Positions 19,332 through 28,472 of a stretch of DNA of 64,000 bases are shown piece after piece; the stretch's first letter is position 1, and every line of letters starts with the position of its first letter. The stretch is taken from the NCBI GenBank assembly GCA_008668235.1, contig RQCP01000014.1:1-64000 (forward strand), read 5' to 3'. A program made the position numbers and the translations under genes. Origin of the DNA: Collinsella aerofaciens (GTDB lineage Bacteria > Actinomycetota > Coriobacteriia > Coriobacteriales > Coriobacteriaceae). A model generated the notes under the pieces. It ran no database searches and was not told the origin of the DNA. It saw only the letters and a list, made by a program, of their open reading frames with translations.

Positions 19332-20057
19332 TTGGCTTTATCCGAACGACTTACGCGCGCCCAGGAAATCTTGGGCCACGAGTTCAACAATAAGGTGCTG
19401 CTGCGCGCGGCGCTTACGCATCCCTCGGCAGTCGAGGGCCAGCCGGTTTCTGCCAGCTATGAGCGCCTTGAGTTCTTGGGCGATTCCATTTTGGGCGCTG
19501 TGGTCGCACGCTCCCTGTTTGAGTCCTATCCGGAGTTTGACGAGGGCAAGCTCACGCGCCTGAAGGTGTCGCTTGTCTCGGGCGCTACGCTGTCCGAGGT
19601 TTCTCACGAGCTGGGCATTGACGACATCATCATCTTTGGTGCCTCCGAGACCGGTACCGGTGCGCGCGGCCTGCATTCGGCCCTCGAGAACGTCTATGAG
19701 TCGCTCGTGGGCGCGCTGTACCTGGATGCCGGCTGGGATACGGCGGCGGAGTTCATTCACCGTACGCTTAAGCCGCACCTGGCCACCGAGCGTGCCGAGC
19801 ACCCCGCGAACCCCAAGTCGTTTTTGCAGGAGTGTGTGCAAGCCGACGGTCACGAACCTCCGGCGTACAAGCTCGTTGGCTCCGAGGGCCCGGCGCATGC
19901 GCCCACCTTTACCGCTGTGGTTTTGATCGATGGTATTCGCCAGGGTCGCGGCTCCGGTTCCTCTAAGAAGGAAGCCGAGGGAGCCGCCGCGCTTGAGGCG
20001 CTCGACCGTATGGGTTACACCACCAACGGCGTGATTCTCAATAAGAAGCACGTGTAA
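19332..20057 (+). CDS. rnc: Ribonuclease III
   Basis: Cleaves double-stranded RNA in rRNA maturation and mRNA turnover. The 241-residue protein has the catalytic signature ERLEFLGDSILG (about residues 44-55), a later ENVYESLVGALYLDAGW with the second acidic pair, and a C-terminal dsRNA-binding domain ending in GSGSSKKEAEGAAALEAL. The start is TTG at 19332, supported by AAGGAGG at 19318-19324. It is followed 10 nt later by smc. Confidence 0.96.
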   Translation: MALSERLTRAQEILGHEFNNKVLLRAALTHPSAVEGQPVSASYERLEFLGDSILGAVVARSLFESYPEFDEGKLTRLKVSLVSGATLSEVSHELGIDDIIIFGASETGTGARGLHSALENVYESLVGALYLDAGWDTAAEFIHRTLKPHLATERAEHPANPKSFLQECVQADGHEPPAYKLVGSEGPAHAPTFTAVVLIDGIRQGRGSGSSKKEAEGAAALEALDRMGYTTNGVILNKKHV

Positions 20058-20067
20058 GCGAGGAACC

Positions 20068-23000
20068 GTGTATCTCAAGTCCCTCACGCTCAAAGGGTTC
20101 AAGTCGTTTGCCGACCGCGCCCATATGACGTTTGAGCCGGGCCTGACCGTCATCGTCGGTCCCAACGGCTCGGGAAAATCGAACATCTCCGACTCCATCC
20201 TGTGGGTCCTGGGCGAGCAGAGCGCCAAGCAGTTGCGCGGCCAGGCCATGGAGGATGTCATCTTCTCGGGCTCGTCAGCGCGCAAGCCGGTGGGTGTCGC
20301 CGAGGTCACGCTTGTGCTCGATAACTCGGACCATATGCTGCCCGTCGATTTTGACGAGGTCGCCATCACCCGTCGTATGTATCGCTCGGGCGAAAGCGAG
20401 TACCTCATCAACTCGAGCCCGTGCCGCCTGATGGACATTCAGGACATCTTGCACGATTCGGGCCTGGGCAAGGATACGCATTCCATCATCAGCCAGGGCA
20501 AGCTCGACGCCATTTTGCAGAGCCGCCCCGAGGAGCGCCGCGCCCTCATCGAGGAGGCCGCCGGCATCTCCAAGCACAAGCGCCGCAAGGAGCGTGCGCT
20601 CAAAAAGATTAAGTCGATGGACGAGCACCTGACGCGTGCCCGCGACATCAATAAGGAAATCGCCCGTCAGCTGCGACCGCTGGAGCGTCAGGTCGATCGT
20701 GCGCGCAAGTACAAAGAGTTGTCCTCGCGCGCGAACGAGCTTACGCAGATGCTGGCTGTCGACGAGCTGCGTTCGCTGCAGTCGCAGTGGAACGACCTGG
20801 AGAGCCGCTCCAAGGAAGGTGCCGCCGAGCTGGAGCTTGCGCAGTACCGCATGGGCGAAAAGGAGCGCGAGCTCGAGAAGCTCCAGGTCATGCTCGAGGA
20901 AAAGGGCCTGTTTGTGGGCGATCTGGGCGAGCAGCGCCGCCATATGCAAGATGTGGTCGGCCGCATTAACTCCGACATGCGCCTGCTCGAGGAAAAGGGC
21001 CACAACATGGTGTCGCGCCTGTCTGACATGCGCGGGCAGATTTCGAGCTCCGAGCATCAGCGTCGTCGCGTGGTCGAGGAGCTCGAGGACGCGCGTGCGC
21101 AGCTTGAGGAAGTGACCGGCGCGCACATGCAGGCCCAGGAGGACGTTGACGCCGCTGGTCCTGCCGCCGCAGAGCTCCACGAGCGGCGCGTGGCGCTCGA
21201 CAATCAGATTTCGCAGCTTACGCGTGAGCAACGCGATGTGCAGCGCGTGGCCGATAATGCTGCGCTCGAGCTCGCCAAGGTGAAGGACTCGCTGAGCAAT
21301 GCCGAGGTCGAGGACAACATGTATGCCTCGCGCCTGGAGCAGATTGACGAGCAGCTCGAGGAGGTCACGGCCTCGCTCGAGAGCCGTCGCAACCGCGCAG
21401 AGGAGCTTGAGGGTGCTCTTGAGGAAGCGCGCCAGGCCCAGGCCGATGCGCGTGAGGCCACCGAGGTCGCCCGTGCAGCCCTGAAGGACTTGCGTAATCG
21501 TGAGAGTGAGGCGCGCAACAAGCTGTCCGAGGTGCGCTCGGAGCTTGCCAGCCAAAAGAAACTCGATGCCCGCATGGCCGACAGCTCGCCGCTCGTGAGC
21601 CGTCTGGTGGGTGCGCTGGGCGACGATGTCTTGGGTCGTCTGGGCGACGTGCTGGAGGCCCCGCGCGAGCTTGAGGGCCTGGTTGAGCAATTGCTCGCCG
21701 GCGATATCGATGCGCTGCTGTTTGATGACGCCGCCACGCTTGAGCGTGCCGGTCGTGCGGCTCTGGACCAAAAGAAGGCCTCGGGCGAAGCACTGCTGGT
21801 GACGCGCGGCGTGAGCGGCTCTACCGCCGCTGAGGGCGCTGCCGGTACCCGCCTGGTTGATCGTCTGTCCGTGCGTGCAGGCTACGGACCCGTCGTCGAG
21901 GCGCTGCTCGGCGGCTATTACGTGGTCGATGACTTGGCTGCCGCGCTGGCTGCGCCTGTCGTTGACGGTGTGACCTATGTGACTCCCGATGGCGCCCGCG
22001 TAAGCTGTGGCGGCCTGGTGCGTGTGGGCCTCGATGCCGGCGAGGCGTCGGGTGCTCTGGAGCGTAAGCGTCGCATTCGCGAGCTGGAGGGGCTTGAGCC
22101 CGATCTGGCTGCCGTGTTTGAGCATGTGTCGGATCAGGTCGTCGAGGCCAACGTTGCCGTCGAGGAGGCCCGTGCCGCCGAGGGCGATGCCGCCGGTGAG
22201 ATCGCCCGTCTTGAGGGCGAGCGCCGCTCGCTGCTCTCCGAGATCGGCCGCTTGGAGCAAAGCGCCAACAATGCCGAGGTCGAGCGCGTGCGCATCTTCA
22301 AGCGCCGCGAGCAGGCCTCCGAAGCCGTTCGCGCTGCGCGTCCGCGCGTTGGCGAGCTCACCCGTTCGCGCGACGAGGCCCGTGCGCAGGCAAGCGACCT
22401 GGGTCTCCAGATTGCCGAGGCCAACGACGAACTCGACCGCGTTCGCCGTGACGATTCCGAGGCCGCCGGAAAGCTCGCCGATGCCAAGGTGCGCCTGGCC
22501 CAGACGAGCGAGCGCCTGCGTTCGCTGAAGGGCCGCGTGCCCGACCTTGAGCATCGCTTGGAGGGCATCGACCGCCGTATCCGCGGAACACGCCAGGCCT
22601 CGCGCTCACTCGAGCTGCTGCGCCTGCGCGTCGATCCCATGCACGAGCGATATTCTGCCCTGTTGGAACGCGCGTCGGATTGGGCAGCGCGCCTGCGTGA
22701 CCAGGCCTCTCTGGAGGAGGCGGACTCCGCTTCGCTCAAGAAGACCATCGAGGATGCCAAGGCAGAGGTTGCCCGCGCTAAGGAGCGAGTCGATACCGCC
22801 TCTGCCACGCAAAACGAGTTTAAGGTCGCGCGTGGCAAGCTCGAGGTGCAGGTAGAGGCCGCCATTAAGGCCATTACCGCCGATGGCACGACGGTGCTCG
22901 AGAAAGCGCTCATGCTTCCGGCGCCCACGGACCGCGATGCTGCCGAGCGTGAGCTCAACCAGCTCGTTCGCCAAATCAACAACCTGGGTCCTGTGAACCA

Positions 23001-23604
23001 GGTTGCCATGGAAGAGTACGAGCAGCTCAAGCGCCGCGCCGATTACATCGAGGAACAGCTGGCCGATCTGGAGAGCGCGCGCAAGGCGCTCACCAAGATT
23101 ACCGTGGCCATCGACCGCAAGATGCGGAAGGCCTTCCTGGTAACCTTCGAGAAGGTCGATGCGAACTTCCGCGAGATCTTTGCCATGCTCTTCCCGGGCG
23201 GCCAGGCTCATCTGGAGATGACCGATCCCGAGCATCCTGCCGAGACGGGTATCGAGGTCGTGGCGCAGCCGCGCGGCAAGCGCATCACCAAGATGATGCT
23301 CATGTCGGGCGGCGAGAAGAGCCTGACGGCGCTCGCCCTGCTCTTTGCCGTGTATCGCACGCGCACGGTGCCGTTCTATGTGCTGGACGAGGTCGAGGCG
23401 GCACTCGATGACGCCAACCTGTCCAAGCTTATCGGCGCACTCGACGTGTTGCGTTCCGATACGCAGCTCTTGGTTATCTCGCATCAGCGCCGTACTATGG
23501 AGGACGCTGACGTCCTCTACGGCGTCTCGATGCAAGCCGACGGCGTCAGTCGCGTCGTCTCGCAAAAACTCGATCGCGAAACCGGAAAGGTCGTGAATGC
23601 ATAA
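20068..23604 (+). CDS. smc: Chromosome partition protein SMC
   Basis: The condensin ATPase that compacts and aligns chromosomes with ScpA/ScpB (not in this window). The 1178-residue protein has the Walker A GPNGSGKSNISDS near residue 32, a first coiled coil (about 170-490), a hinge (about 510-680) with GDIDALLFDDAATLERAG, a returning coiled coil, signature LMSGGEKSLTALAL, and Walker B FYVLDEVEAALDD. The GTG start follows GCGAGGAACC. Length is typical. The stop overlaps the ftsY start (TAATG). Confidence 0.97.
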   Translation: MYLKSLTLKGFKSFADRAHMTFEPGLTVIVGPNGSGKSNISDSILWVLGEQSAKQLRGQAMEDVIFSGSSARKPVGVAEVTLVLDNSDHMLPVDFDEVAITRRMYRSGESEYLINSSPCRLMDIQDILHDSGLGKDTHSIISQGKLDAILQSRPEERRALIEEAAGISKHKRRKERALKKIKSMDEHLTRARDINKEIARQLRPLERQVDRARKYKELSSRANELTQMLAVDELRSLQSQWNDLESRSKEGAAELELAQYRMGEKERELEKLQVMLEEKGLFVGDLGEQRRHMQDVVGRINSDMRLLEEKGHNMVSRLSDMRGQISSSEHQRRRVVEELEDARAQLEEVTGAHMQAQEDVDAAGPAAAELHERRVALDNQISQLTREQRDVQRVADNAALELAKVKDSLSNAEVEDNMYASRLEQIDEQLEEVTASLESRRNRAEELEGALEEARQAQADAREATEVARAALKDLRNRESEARNKLSEVRSELASQKKLDARMADSSPLVSRLVGALGDDVLGRLGDVLEAPRELEGLVEQLLAGDIDALLFDDAATLERAGRAALDQKKASGEALLVTRGVSGSTAAEGAAGTRLVDRLSVRAGYGPVVEALLGGYYVVDDLAAALAAPVVDGVTYVTPDGARVSCGGLVRVGLDAGEASGALERKRRIRELEGLEPDLAAVFEHVSDQVVEANVAVEEARAAEGDAAGEIARLEGERRSLLSEIGRLEQSANNAEVERVRIFKRREQASEAVRAARPRVGELTRSRDEARAQASDLGLQIAEANDELDRVRRDDSEAAGKLADAKVRLAQTSERLRSLKGRVPDLEHRLEGIDRRIRGTRQASRSLELLRLRVDPMHERYSALLERASDWAARLRDQASLEEADSASLKKTIEDAKAEVARAKERVDTASATQNEFKVARGKLEVQVEAAIKAITADGTTVLEKALMLPAPTDRDAAERELNQLVRQINNLGPVNQVAMEEYEQLKRRADYIEEQLADLESARKALTKITVAIDRKMRKAFLVTFEKVDANFREIFAMLFPGGQAHLEMTDPEHPAETGIEVVAQPRGKRITKMMLMSGGEKSLTALALLFAVYRTRTVPFYVLDEVEAALDDANLSKLIGALDVLRSDTQLLVISHQRRTMEDADVLYGVSMQADGVSRVVSQKLDRETGKVVNA

Positions 23605-24521
23605 TGGGATTCTTCGATGCTCTCTCGCGCGGACTTGAGCGCAGCCGCGAGGCCCTCAACGAGGTCTTCTACTTTGGCGGCGAGGTCGACGAGGATTTTT
23701 GGGAGGACCTGGAGGACACCCTCGTCATGGGTGACATGGGCGCCGAGGTCGCTATCAAGGTCTCCGATGACCTGCGCGATGCCGCGGCCAAGAAGAACCT
23801 CAAGACCGCTCCGCAGCTTCGCCGTGCCCTGGCCGAGCAGCTCGAGCAGCACTTTGTGCCCATCGAGCGCGATCCGTTTTCCGATACGCCGAGCTGCGTG
23901 CTGTTTGTGGGCATTAACGGTGCCGGCAAGACCACGACGGTCGGTAAGATCGCGAGCGCCATGGCCGCCCGCGGCAAGAACGTCGTGATCGGTTCGGCCG
24001 ACACCTTCCGCGCCGCCGCCATCGAGCAGCTCGATGTGTGGGGGCAGCGTGCCGGCGTACCGGTTATCAAGCGTGACCGCGGCTCCGATCCGGCGAGCGT
24101 GTGCTATGACGTGCTCGACGAGGCCGATAAGCGCGGCAGCGACCTGGTGCTCATCGATACCGCCGGCCGTCTGCACACGAGCCCTGAGCTCATGCGCGAG
24201 CTTGCCAAGGTGGTCAATGTGACCCGTAAGCGTGCCGCCAATATGGCCGCCGGTCCCATGCCGGTTTCGGTCGTGCTTGTGATCGACGCCGCGACGGGCC
24301 AAAACGGTCTGAACCAGGCGCTCGAGTTTAACGAGGCGCTGGGCCTGGACGGTATTATCATGACTAAGCTCGACGGCACGGCTAAGGGCGGTATCGCCAT
24401 GGCCGTGGCCGAGAAACTCAAGCTCCCGATCCTGCGCGTGGGCGTGGGCGAGCAGGTCGATGACCTGCAGGAGTTCAATGCTAAAGATTTCTGCCGCGCC
24501 CTGGTGGGCGAGTCCAATTAA
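23604..24521 (+). CDS. ftsY: Signal recognition particle receptor FtsY
   Basis: The membrane-side SRP GTPase that docks ribosome-nascent chain-Ffh complexes at SecYEG. The 305 residues consist essentially of the NG domain: GINGAGKTTTVGKIA (about residue 100), DTFRAAAIEQL, DTAGRLH, and TKLDGTAKGGIA. The long acidic A domain of E. coli is absent, as in many Gram-positives. It is co-transcribed with smc upstream and ffh 10 nt downstream. Confidence 0.96.
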   Translation: MGFFDALSRGLERSREALNEVFYFGGEVDEDFWEDLEDTLVMGDMGAEVAIKVSDDLRDAAAKKNLKTAPQLRRALAEQLEQHFVPIERDPFSDTPSCVLFVGINGAGKTTTVGKIASAMAARGKNVVIGSADTFRAAAIEQLDVWGQRAGVPVIKRDRGSDPASVCYDVLDEADKRGSDLVLIDTAGRLHTSPELMRELAKVVNVTRKRAANMAAGPMPVSVVLVIDAATGQNGLNQALEFNEALGLDGIIMTKLDGTAKGGIAMAVAEKLKLPILRVGVGEQVDDLQEFNAKDFCRALVGESN

Positions 24522-24531
24522 GGAGTGACTA

Positions 24532-26007
24532 GTGTTTGATTCCCTGAGCGATCGCCTCAACGACACATTTGACCGCCTGCGCGGCAAGGGCAAGCTGACC
24601 GAGGCCGATATTACTTCGGCCATGCGCGATATTCGCATGGCGCTGCTCGAGGCCGACGTTAACTTTAAGGTCGTCAAGGAGTTCGTCGCCAAGACCAAGG
24701 AGCGCTGCATGACCGCAGAGGTCATGGAGTCGCTCTCTCCGGCGCAAAACGTCGTCAAGATCGTGCTCGACGAGCTTACCGAGATGCTCGGCTCCACCGA
24801 GAGCAAGCTCGTCTTTAGCAACCGTATCCCCAATGTCATCATGCTTGTGGGTCTGCAGGGCTCCGGTAAGACCACGGCTGCCGTAAAGCTGGCCTACCTG
24901 CTCAAGAAGCAGGGTCGCTCGCCGTTGCTCGCCGCGTGCGACGTCTACCGTCCCGCTGCTGCCGACCAGCTGGCCACGCTCGGTGGCGAGATCGGCGTAC
25001 CGGTCTTCCGCGGCGACGGTGCGCACCCGGTCGATATCGCCAAGGGCGCCATCCAGGAGGCCGTCGACCACCTGCGCGATGTGGTCATCGTCGATACCGC
25101 CGGACGTCTTCAGATCGATGAGCAGATGATGCAGGAGGCCGTGGACATCAAGAAGGCCGTCAAGCCCGATCAGGTGCTGATGGTCGTCGATGCCATGACC
25201 GGTCAGGATATCGTCAACGTCGTCTCGACCTTCGCCGAGCGCACCGACTTTGACGGCGTGATCATCTCTAAGCTCGACGGCGACGCCCGTGGCGGCGGCG
25301 CGCTTTCCGTGCGCCAGGTGACCGGCAAGCCCATCAAGTTTGTGAGCATGGGCGAGAAGCCCGATTCGCTGGAGCCGTTCTACCCCGATCGTATGGCCAA
25401 GCGCATTCTGGGTATGGGCGACGTTGTCGGCATTATCGAGAAGGCCCAGGAGGCGGCCGACGCCGAGCAGCTCGAGGCCGCCGAGCGCATGCTGCGCGAG
25501 GGCTTTACCATGAACGACATGCTCGACCAGATGAAGGCCGTCAAGAAGATGGGCGGCATGAAGGGCATTCTGGGCATGCTCCCCGGTGGCCAGCGTGCGC
25601 TTAACCAGATGGGTGGTAACCTGGACGAAGGTATCTTCGATAAGAACGAGGCCATCATCATGTCGATGACCAAGGAGGAGCGCCTTCGCCCCTCCATCAT
25701 CAACGGCCAGCGCCGTGCCCGCATTGCCAAGGGCGCCGGCGTGACCCCCACCGAGGTCAATAGCCTTATGAAGCAGTGGGGCGAGATGAATAAGATGATG
25801 GGCCGCATGCGCACGATGGCCAATCAGGCGCAGGCCGGCGGCAAGAAGGGCAAGAAGGGTAAGAAGGGCAAGAAGATGCGCATGCCCAATATTCCCGGTC
25901 TGGATGCCATGGGGCTGGGCGGCATGGGCGGCCTGGGAACGGGCGGCCCCAAGTCCGATATGGACCTGCTGCGCCAGATGGAAGCGCAGATGCGCAATAA
26001 GAAGTAA
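24532..26007 (+). CDS. ffh: Signal recognition particle protein Ffh
   Basis: The SRP54 GTPase that binds signal sequences and 4.5S RNA. The 491-residue protein has GLQGSGKTTAAVKLA, DVYRPAAADQL, DTAGRLQ and SKLDGDARGGGAL in the NG domain, then a Met-rich M domain (about 300-440) with RRARIAKGAG for RNA binding. A basic KKGKKGKKGKK run and a Gly/Met-rich tail close the protein, making it longer than B. subtilis Ffh. The GTG start has AAGGAG 7 nt upstream. The SRP RNA gene is not visible here. Confidence 0.97.
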   Translation: MFDSLSDRLNDTFDRLRGKGKLTEADITSAMRDIRMALLEADVNFKVVKEFVAKTKERCMTAEVMESLSPAQNVVKIVLDELTEMLGSTESKLVFSNRIPNVIMLVGLQGSGKTTAAVKLAYLLKKQGRSPLLAACDVYRPAAADQLATLGGEIGVPVFRGDGAHPVDIAKGAIQEAVDHLRDVVIVDTAGRLQIDEQMMQEAVDIKKAVKPDQVLMVVDAMTGQDIVNVVSTFAERTDFDGVIISKLDGDARGGGALSVRQVTGKPIKFVSMGEKPDSLEPFYPDRMAKRILGMGDVVGIIEKAQEAADAEQLEAAERMLREGFTMNDMLDQMKAVKKMGGMKGILGMLPGGQRALNQMGGNLDEGIFDKNEAIIMSMTKEERLRPSIINGQRRARIAKGAGVTPTEVNSLMKQWGEMNKMMGRMRTMANQAQAGGKKGKKGKKGKKMRMPNIPGLDAMGLGGMGGLGTGGPKSDMDLLRQMEAQMRNKK

Positions 26008-26031
26008 CGACTGGTTGAGTCGTGTATGGCG

Positions 26032-26066
26032 AAGGCCGCCTGGATGGTATTCCAGGCGGCCTTTGC
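26032..26066. terminator. Bidirectional terminator between ffh and the DUF134 gene
   Basis: A 13-bp perfect stem, AAGGCCGCCTGGA (26032-26044) with TCCAGGCGGCCTT (26051-26063), lies between convergent genes with short A and T flanks. It can serve both strands. Confidence 0.85.
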
Positions 26067-26123
26067 CGTTTGTTCGCTGGTTGTCGCACGCGTGGAAGCG
26101 CGTTCTCGACGAGGTGCTTGCCG

Positions 26124-26888
26124 CTAGTGGCAGCCGCAGCCTTCGTGCCCGTCATGGTCGTGGTGACCGTGGCAGCCGCAGGACTCGCCATGCTCGTGGA
26201 TGTGCTCGTGATCATGTCCATGGCAGTCGCAGGTGGCCTCGCCGTTCTGTGCGAGCGTGCCGGCAACGAGGGCCTCGACGCAGGCATCGCAGCTTCCCTG
26301 GGCGCCCGCATAGACCGTGATGCCGGCTTGGGCAAGCGCGTTGATAGCGCCGCCGCCGATACCGCCGCAAATGAGCGTGTCAACGCCACCGTTGGCAAGC
26401 AGGCCCGCCAAGGCGCCGTGGCCGGTGCCGCCGGTGCCTACGACCTGCTCGTTGAGCACCTTGCCATCCTGGATGTCGTAGATCTTGAACTGCTCGCTGC
26501 GGCCAAAGTGCATAAAGATGTTGCCGTTGTCGTACGTCGTTGCCACCCTCATGGTGTCGACCTCCTTTGCTGGCCATGCGGCCGTTGTCGTGGTGATGGG
26601 GGAGTATGCGATATTGCCGCCCTCGATAACGAGCGCCCGTCCGTTGACCAGCGCATCGGCCACCTTGCGATGCGCGCGGCTGCAAATGGCCGCCACCGTT
26701 GCGCGGGCGATGCCCATCTGCTGGGCGACCGCCTCTTGGTTGAGACCCTCCAGGTCGCACAGGCGCAGCACCTCAAGCTCGTCGACGGTCATGTCGATGG
26801 CATCACCGCTGGCCAGGCCATCGGGGGTAAAGCCGCGGTATTCGGGGATGATCCCGACGCGGCGCAGTTTTTCGCGTCTTCCTGCCAT
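26124..26888 (-). CDS. DUF134 DNA-binding domain fused to NifX/NifB-type dinitrogenase cofactor domain
   Basis: A 254-residue two-domain protein. Residues 1-100 are a DUF134 helix-turn-helix unit (MAGRREKLRRVGIIPEYRGF, then VDELEVLRLCDLEGLNQEAVAQ in two helices). Residues about 118-215 match the Fe-Mo cofactor NifX/NifB C-terminal fold (MRVATTYDNGNIFMHFGRSEQF and CGGIGGGAINAL). The last 40 residues are a Cys/His-rich tail (CDCHGHDHEHIHEH, SCGCHGHHDHDGH) likely to bind metal. The start at 26888 has GGAG upstream; the frame continues upstream without one. No nitrogenase genes are near, so a metal- or redox-sensing autoregulator is a better guess than nitrogen fixation. Two palindromes flank its promoter. 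Confidence 0.85.
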   Translation of the reverse strand: MAGRREKLRRVGIIPEYRGFTPDGLASGDAIDMTVDELEVLRLCDLEGLNQEAVAQQMGIARATVAAICSRAHRKVADALVNGRALVIEGGNIAYSPITTTTAAWPAKEVDTMRVATTYDNGNIFMHFGRSEQFKIYDIQDGKVLNEQVVGTGGTGHGALAGLLANGGVDTLICGGIGGGAINALAQAGITVYAGAQGSCDACVEALVAGTLAQNGEATCDCHGHDHEHIHEHGESCGCHGHHDHDGHEGCGCH

Positions 26889-26902
26889 GCACACTCCAAA
26901 TC

Positions 26903-26914
26903 TGACATATGTCA
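26903..26914. promoter_or_regulatory. Operator 1 of the DUF134 gene
   Basis: A perfect 12-bp palindrome TGACATATGTCA lies just downstream of the predicted -10 of the minus-strand promoter, where a bound protein would block initiation. The same core recurs 53 bp away. Confidence 0.65.
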
Positions 26915-26919
26915 ACAAT

Positions 26920-26947
26920 AGAATAGCGAACGTGCGGATTTGCGCAA
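26920..26947 (-). promoter_or_regulatory. Promoter of the DUF134-NifX gene
   Basis: On the minus strand TTGCGC (26947-26942) and TATTCT (26925-26920) are separated by 16 bp. The predicted start point falls next to operator 1, and operator 2 lies just upstream of the -35. Confidence 0.6.
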
Positions 26948-26954
26948 GGAATTT

Positions 26955-26968
26955 CTGGCATATGTCAG
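26955..26968. promoter_or_regulatory. Operator 2 upstream of the DUF134 gene
   Basis: CTGGCATATGTCAG is a 14-bp palindrome with one mismatched pair and shares the CATATGTCA core with operator 1. Its centre is 53 bp from that of operator 1, about five helical turns. It could also affect thyA, which starts 87 bp away on the other strand. Confidence 0.6.
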
Positions 26969-27054
26969 AAAATGAGGGCTTATGTTTGGGCTGTGGGGCC
27001 GCGTGCGCCTGGGCTACAATGAATCTCGCTTGTAGGCGACTGACAGGAGGGTCA

Positions 27055-27903
27055 ATGAGCAAAGCTGATCAACAGTTTGTAACCATGTGCCGCGATATCT
27101 TGGACCATGGCACCACCACCGAGGGCCAAAAGGTCCGCCCGGTGTGGGAGGACGGCACCCCTGCCTATACCATTAAAAACTTTGGTGTCACGGCGCGCTA
27201 TGATCTGCGCGAGGAGTTCCCCGCGCTCACCCTGCGCCGTACGGCGCTTAAGTCTGCCATGGACGAGATTCTGTGGATCTATCAAAAGAAGTCTAATAAC
27301 GTGCATGATCTCAACAGCCATATTTGGGACGAGTGGGCCGACGAGACCGGCTCCATCGGCAAGGCCTACGGGTACCAAATTGGCCAGAAAAGCCATTATG
27401 CCGAGGGGGATTTCGACCAGATGGACCGCGTGCTGTACGACCTTAAGCACACGCCGTATAGTCGCCGCATTATGACCAATACGTACGTGTTTAGCGATCT
27501 GTCCGAGATGCACCTTTATCCGTGCGCCTATAGCGTGACCTATAACGTGACGCAGCGTCCTCAGGACGACAAGCCGACGCTCAACATGATTCTCAACCAG
27601 CGCAGCCAGGACATTTTGGCCGCGAACAACTGGAACGTTTGCCAGTACGCCATTTTGCTGATGATGGTCGCGCAGTCGGTCGATATGATTCCCGGTGAGC
27701 TGCTGCACGTGATCGCCGACGCCCATATCTATGATCGTCATGTCGATATCGTCCGCGAGCTTATCGAGCGTCCGCAGTTTGCGGCACCCAAGGTAACGCT
27801 CAACCCCGATGTGCATGACTTCTATGCGTTTACGACCGATGACCTGATCGTCGAGGGCTATGAGCACGGCCCGCAGGTTAAGAACATTCCCATTGCGGTG
27901 TAG
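27055..27903 (+). CDS. thyA: Thymidylate synthase ThyA
   Basis: Makes dTMP from dUMP using methylene-tetrahydrofolate. The 282-residue protein resembles the B. subtilis ThyA type. The catalytic Cys is Cys157 in HLYPCAYSV; the phosphate-binding QRSQD, NVCQYAILLMMVAQ and HIYDRHVD follow in order. The ATG at 27055 has AGGAGGG upstream; the longer open frame to the left crosses the divergent promoter and is not coding. A TACAAT -10-like box at 27015-27020 lacks a good -35. folA begins 9 nt downstream, pairing the enzyme with regeneration of its folate. Confidence 0.95.
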   Translation: MSKADQQFVTMCRDILDHGTTTEGQKVRPVWEDGTPAYTIKNFGVTARYDLREEFPALTLRRTALKSAMDEILWIYQKKSNNVHDLNSHIWDEWADETGSIGKAYGYQIGQKSHYAEGDFDQMDRVLYDLKHTPYSRRIMTNTYVFSDLSEMHLYPCAYSVTYNVTQRPQDDKPTLNMILNQRSQDILAANNWNVCQYAILLMMVAQSVDMIPGELLHVIADAHIYDRHVDIVRELIERPQFAAPKVTLNPDVHDFYAFTTDDLIVEGYEHGPQVKNIPIAV

Positions 27904-27912
27904 GTGGTGCTC

Positions 27913-28431
27913 ATGACGTGTAAGCTATCTGCTATCGTCGCCGTGTGTGACGATTGGGGCATTGGGTGCGAGGGCGACATGGTGGTGTCCAATCGCGCCG
28001 ATATGCGCCATTTTGTGGCCTGCACCAAGGGCTGCCCGGTTATCATGGGACGCAAGACGCTGCTGAGTTTTCCCGGCGGGCGTCCTCTCAAGAACCGCCG
28101 CAATATCGTGCTTACGCGCGATATGGGCTTTACCCATGAGGGTGTCGACGTGGTGCATAGCGTTGACGAAGCGCTCTCTGCGGTTGCCGATGAGCTCGTT
28201 GCCTGGGTGATCGGTGGCGGCGATGTCTATCGGCAGTTTTTGCCGTACTGCGTGGAGGCCGAGGTCACTCATAACCACTGCGTCCATCCCGTGGACACGT
28301 ACTTTCCCGACTTGGACGCCGATCCCGCGTGGGAGATTGCGCGGGCCAGCGAATCGGCGGTTGTCGCTGCCGGAGAGGGCGATGAGGGCCTCAAATATGA
28401 GTCCGTGACGTATCGTCGCATTGATGCGTAA
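27913..28431 (+). CDS. folA: Dihydrofolate reductase
   Basis: Reduces dihydrofolate with NADPH, restoring the tetrahydrofolate consumed by ThyA. The 172-residue protein shows LSAIVAVCDDWGIGCEGDMV (the Met20-loop region, with Cys in place of the common Asn/Lys after GIG), PVIMGRKTLLSFPGGRPLKNRRNIVLTR, and VIGGGDVYRQFLP. The ATG at 27913 follows TAGGTGG. The thyA-folA operon is common in bacteria. Confidence 0.95.
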   Translation: MTCKLSAIVAVCDDWGIGCEGDMVVSNRADMRHFVACTKGCPVIMGRKTLLSFPGGRPLKNRRNIVLTRDMGFTHEGVDVVHSVDEALSAVADELVAWVIGGGDVYRQFLPYCVEAEVTHNHCVHPVDTYFPDLDADPAWEIARASESAVVAAGEGDEGLKYESVTYRRIDA

Positions 28432-28472
28432 ACCCGATTATCCCTTCGGTATTATCGGGTTGGAATGAGTGG

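Noticed and set aside
20275..22554. A 759-codon minus-strand frame over the smc coiled coil
   Set aside because: Opposite strand of a heptad-rich region; the Leu/Gly/Ala-rich translation matches no fold.
26022..26921. A 299-codon plus-strand frame opposite the DUF134-NifX gene
   Set aside because: The minus strand encodes clear HTH and NifX domains with a good start. The plus frame also runs through the ffh terminator.
27015..27020. TACAAT as a thyA promoter -10
   Set aside because: No acceptable -35 at 15-19 bp spacing (TGTGGG at best), so I did not list it as a promoter.
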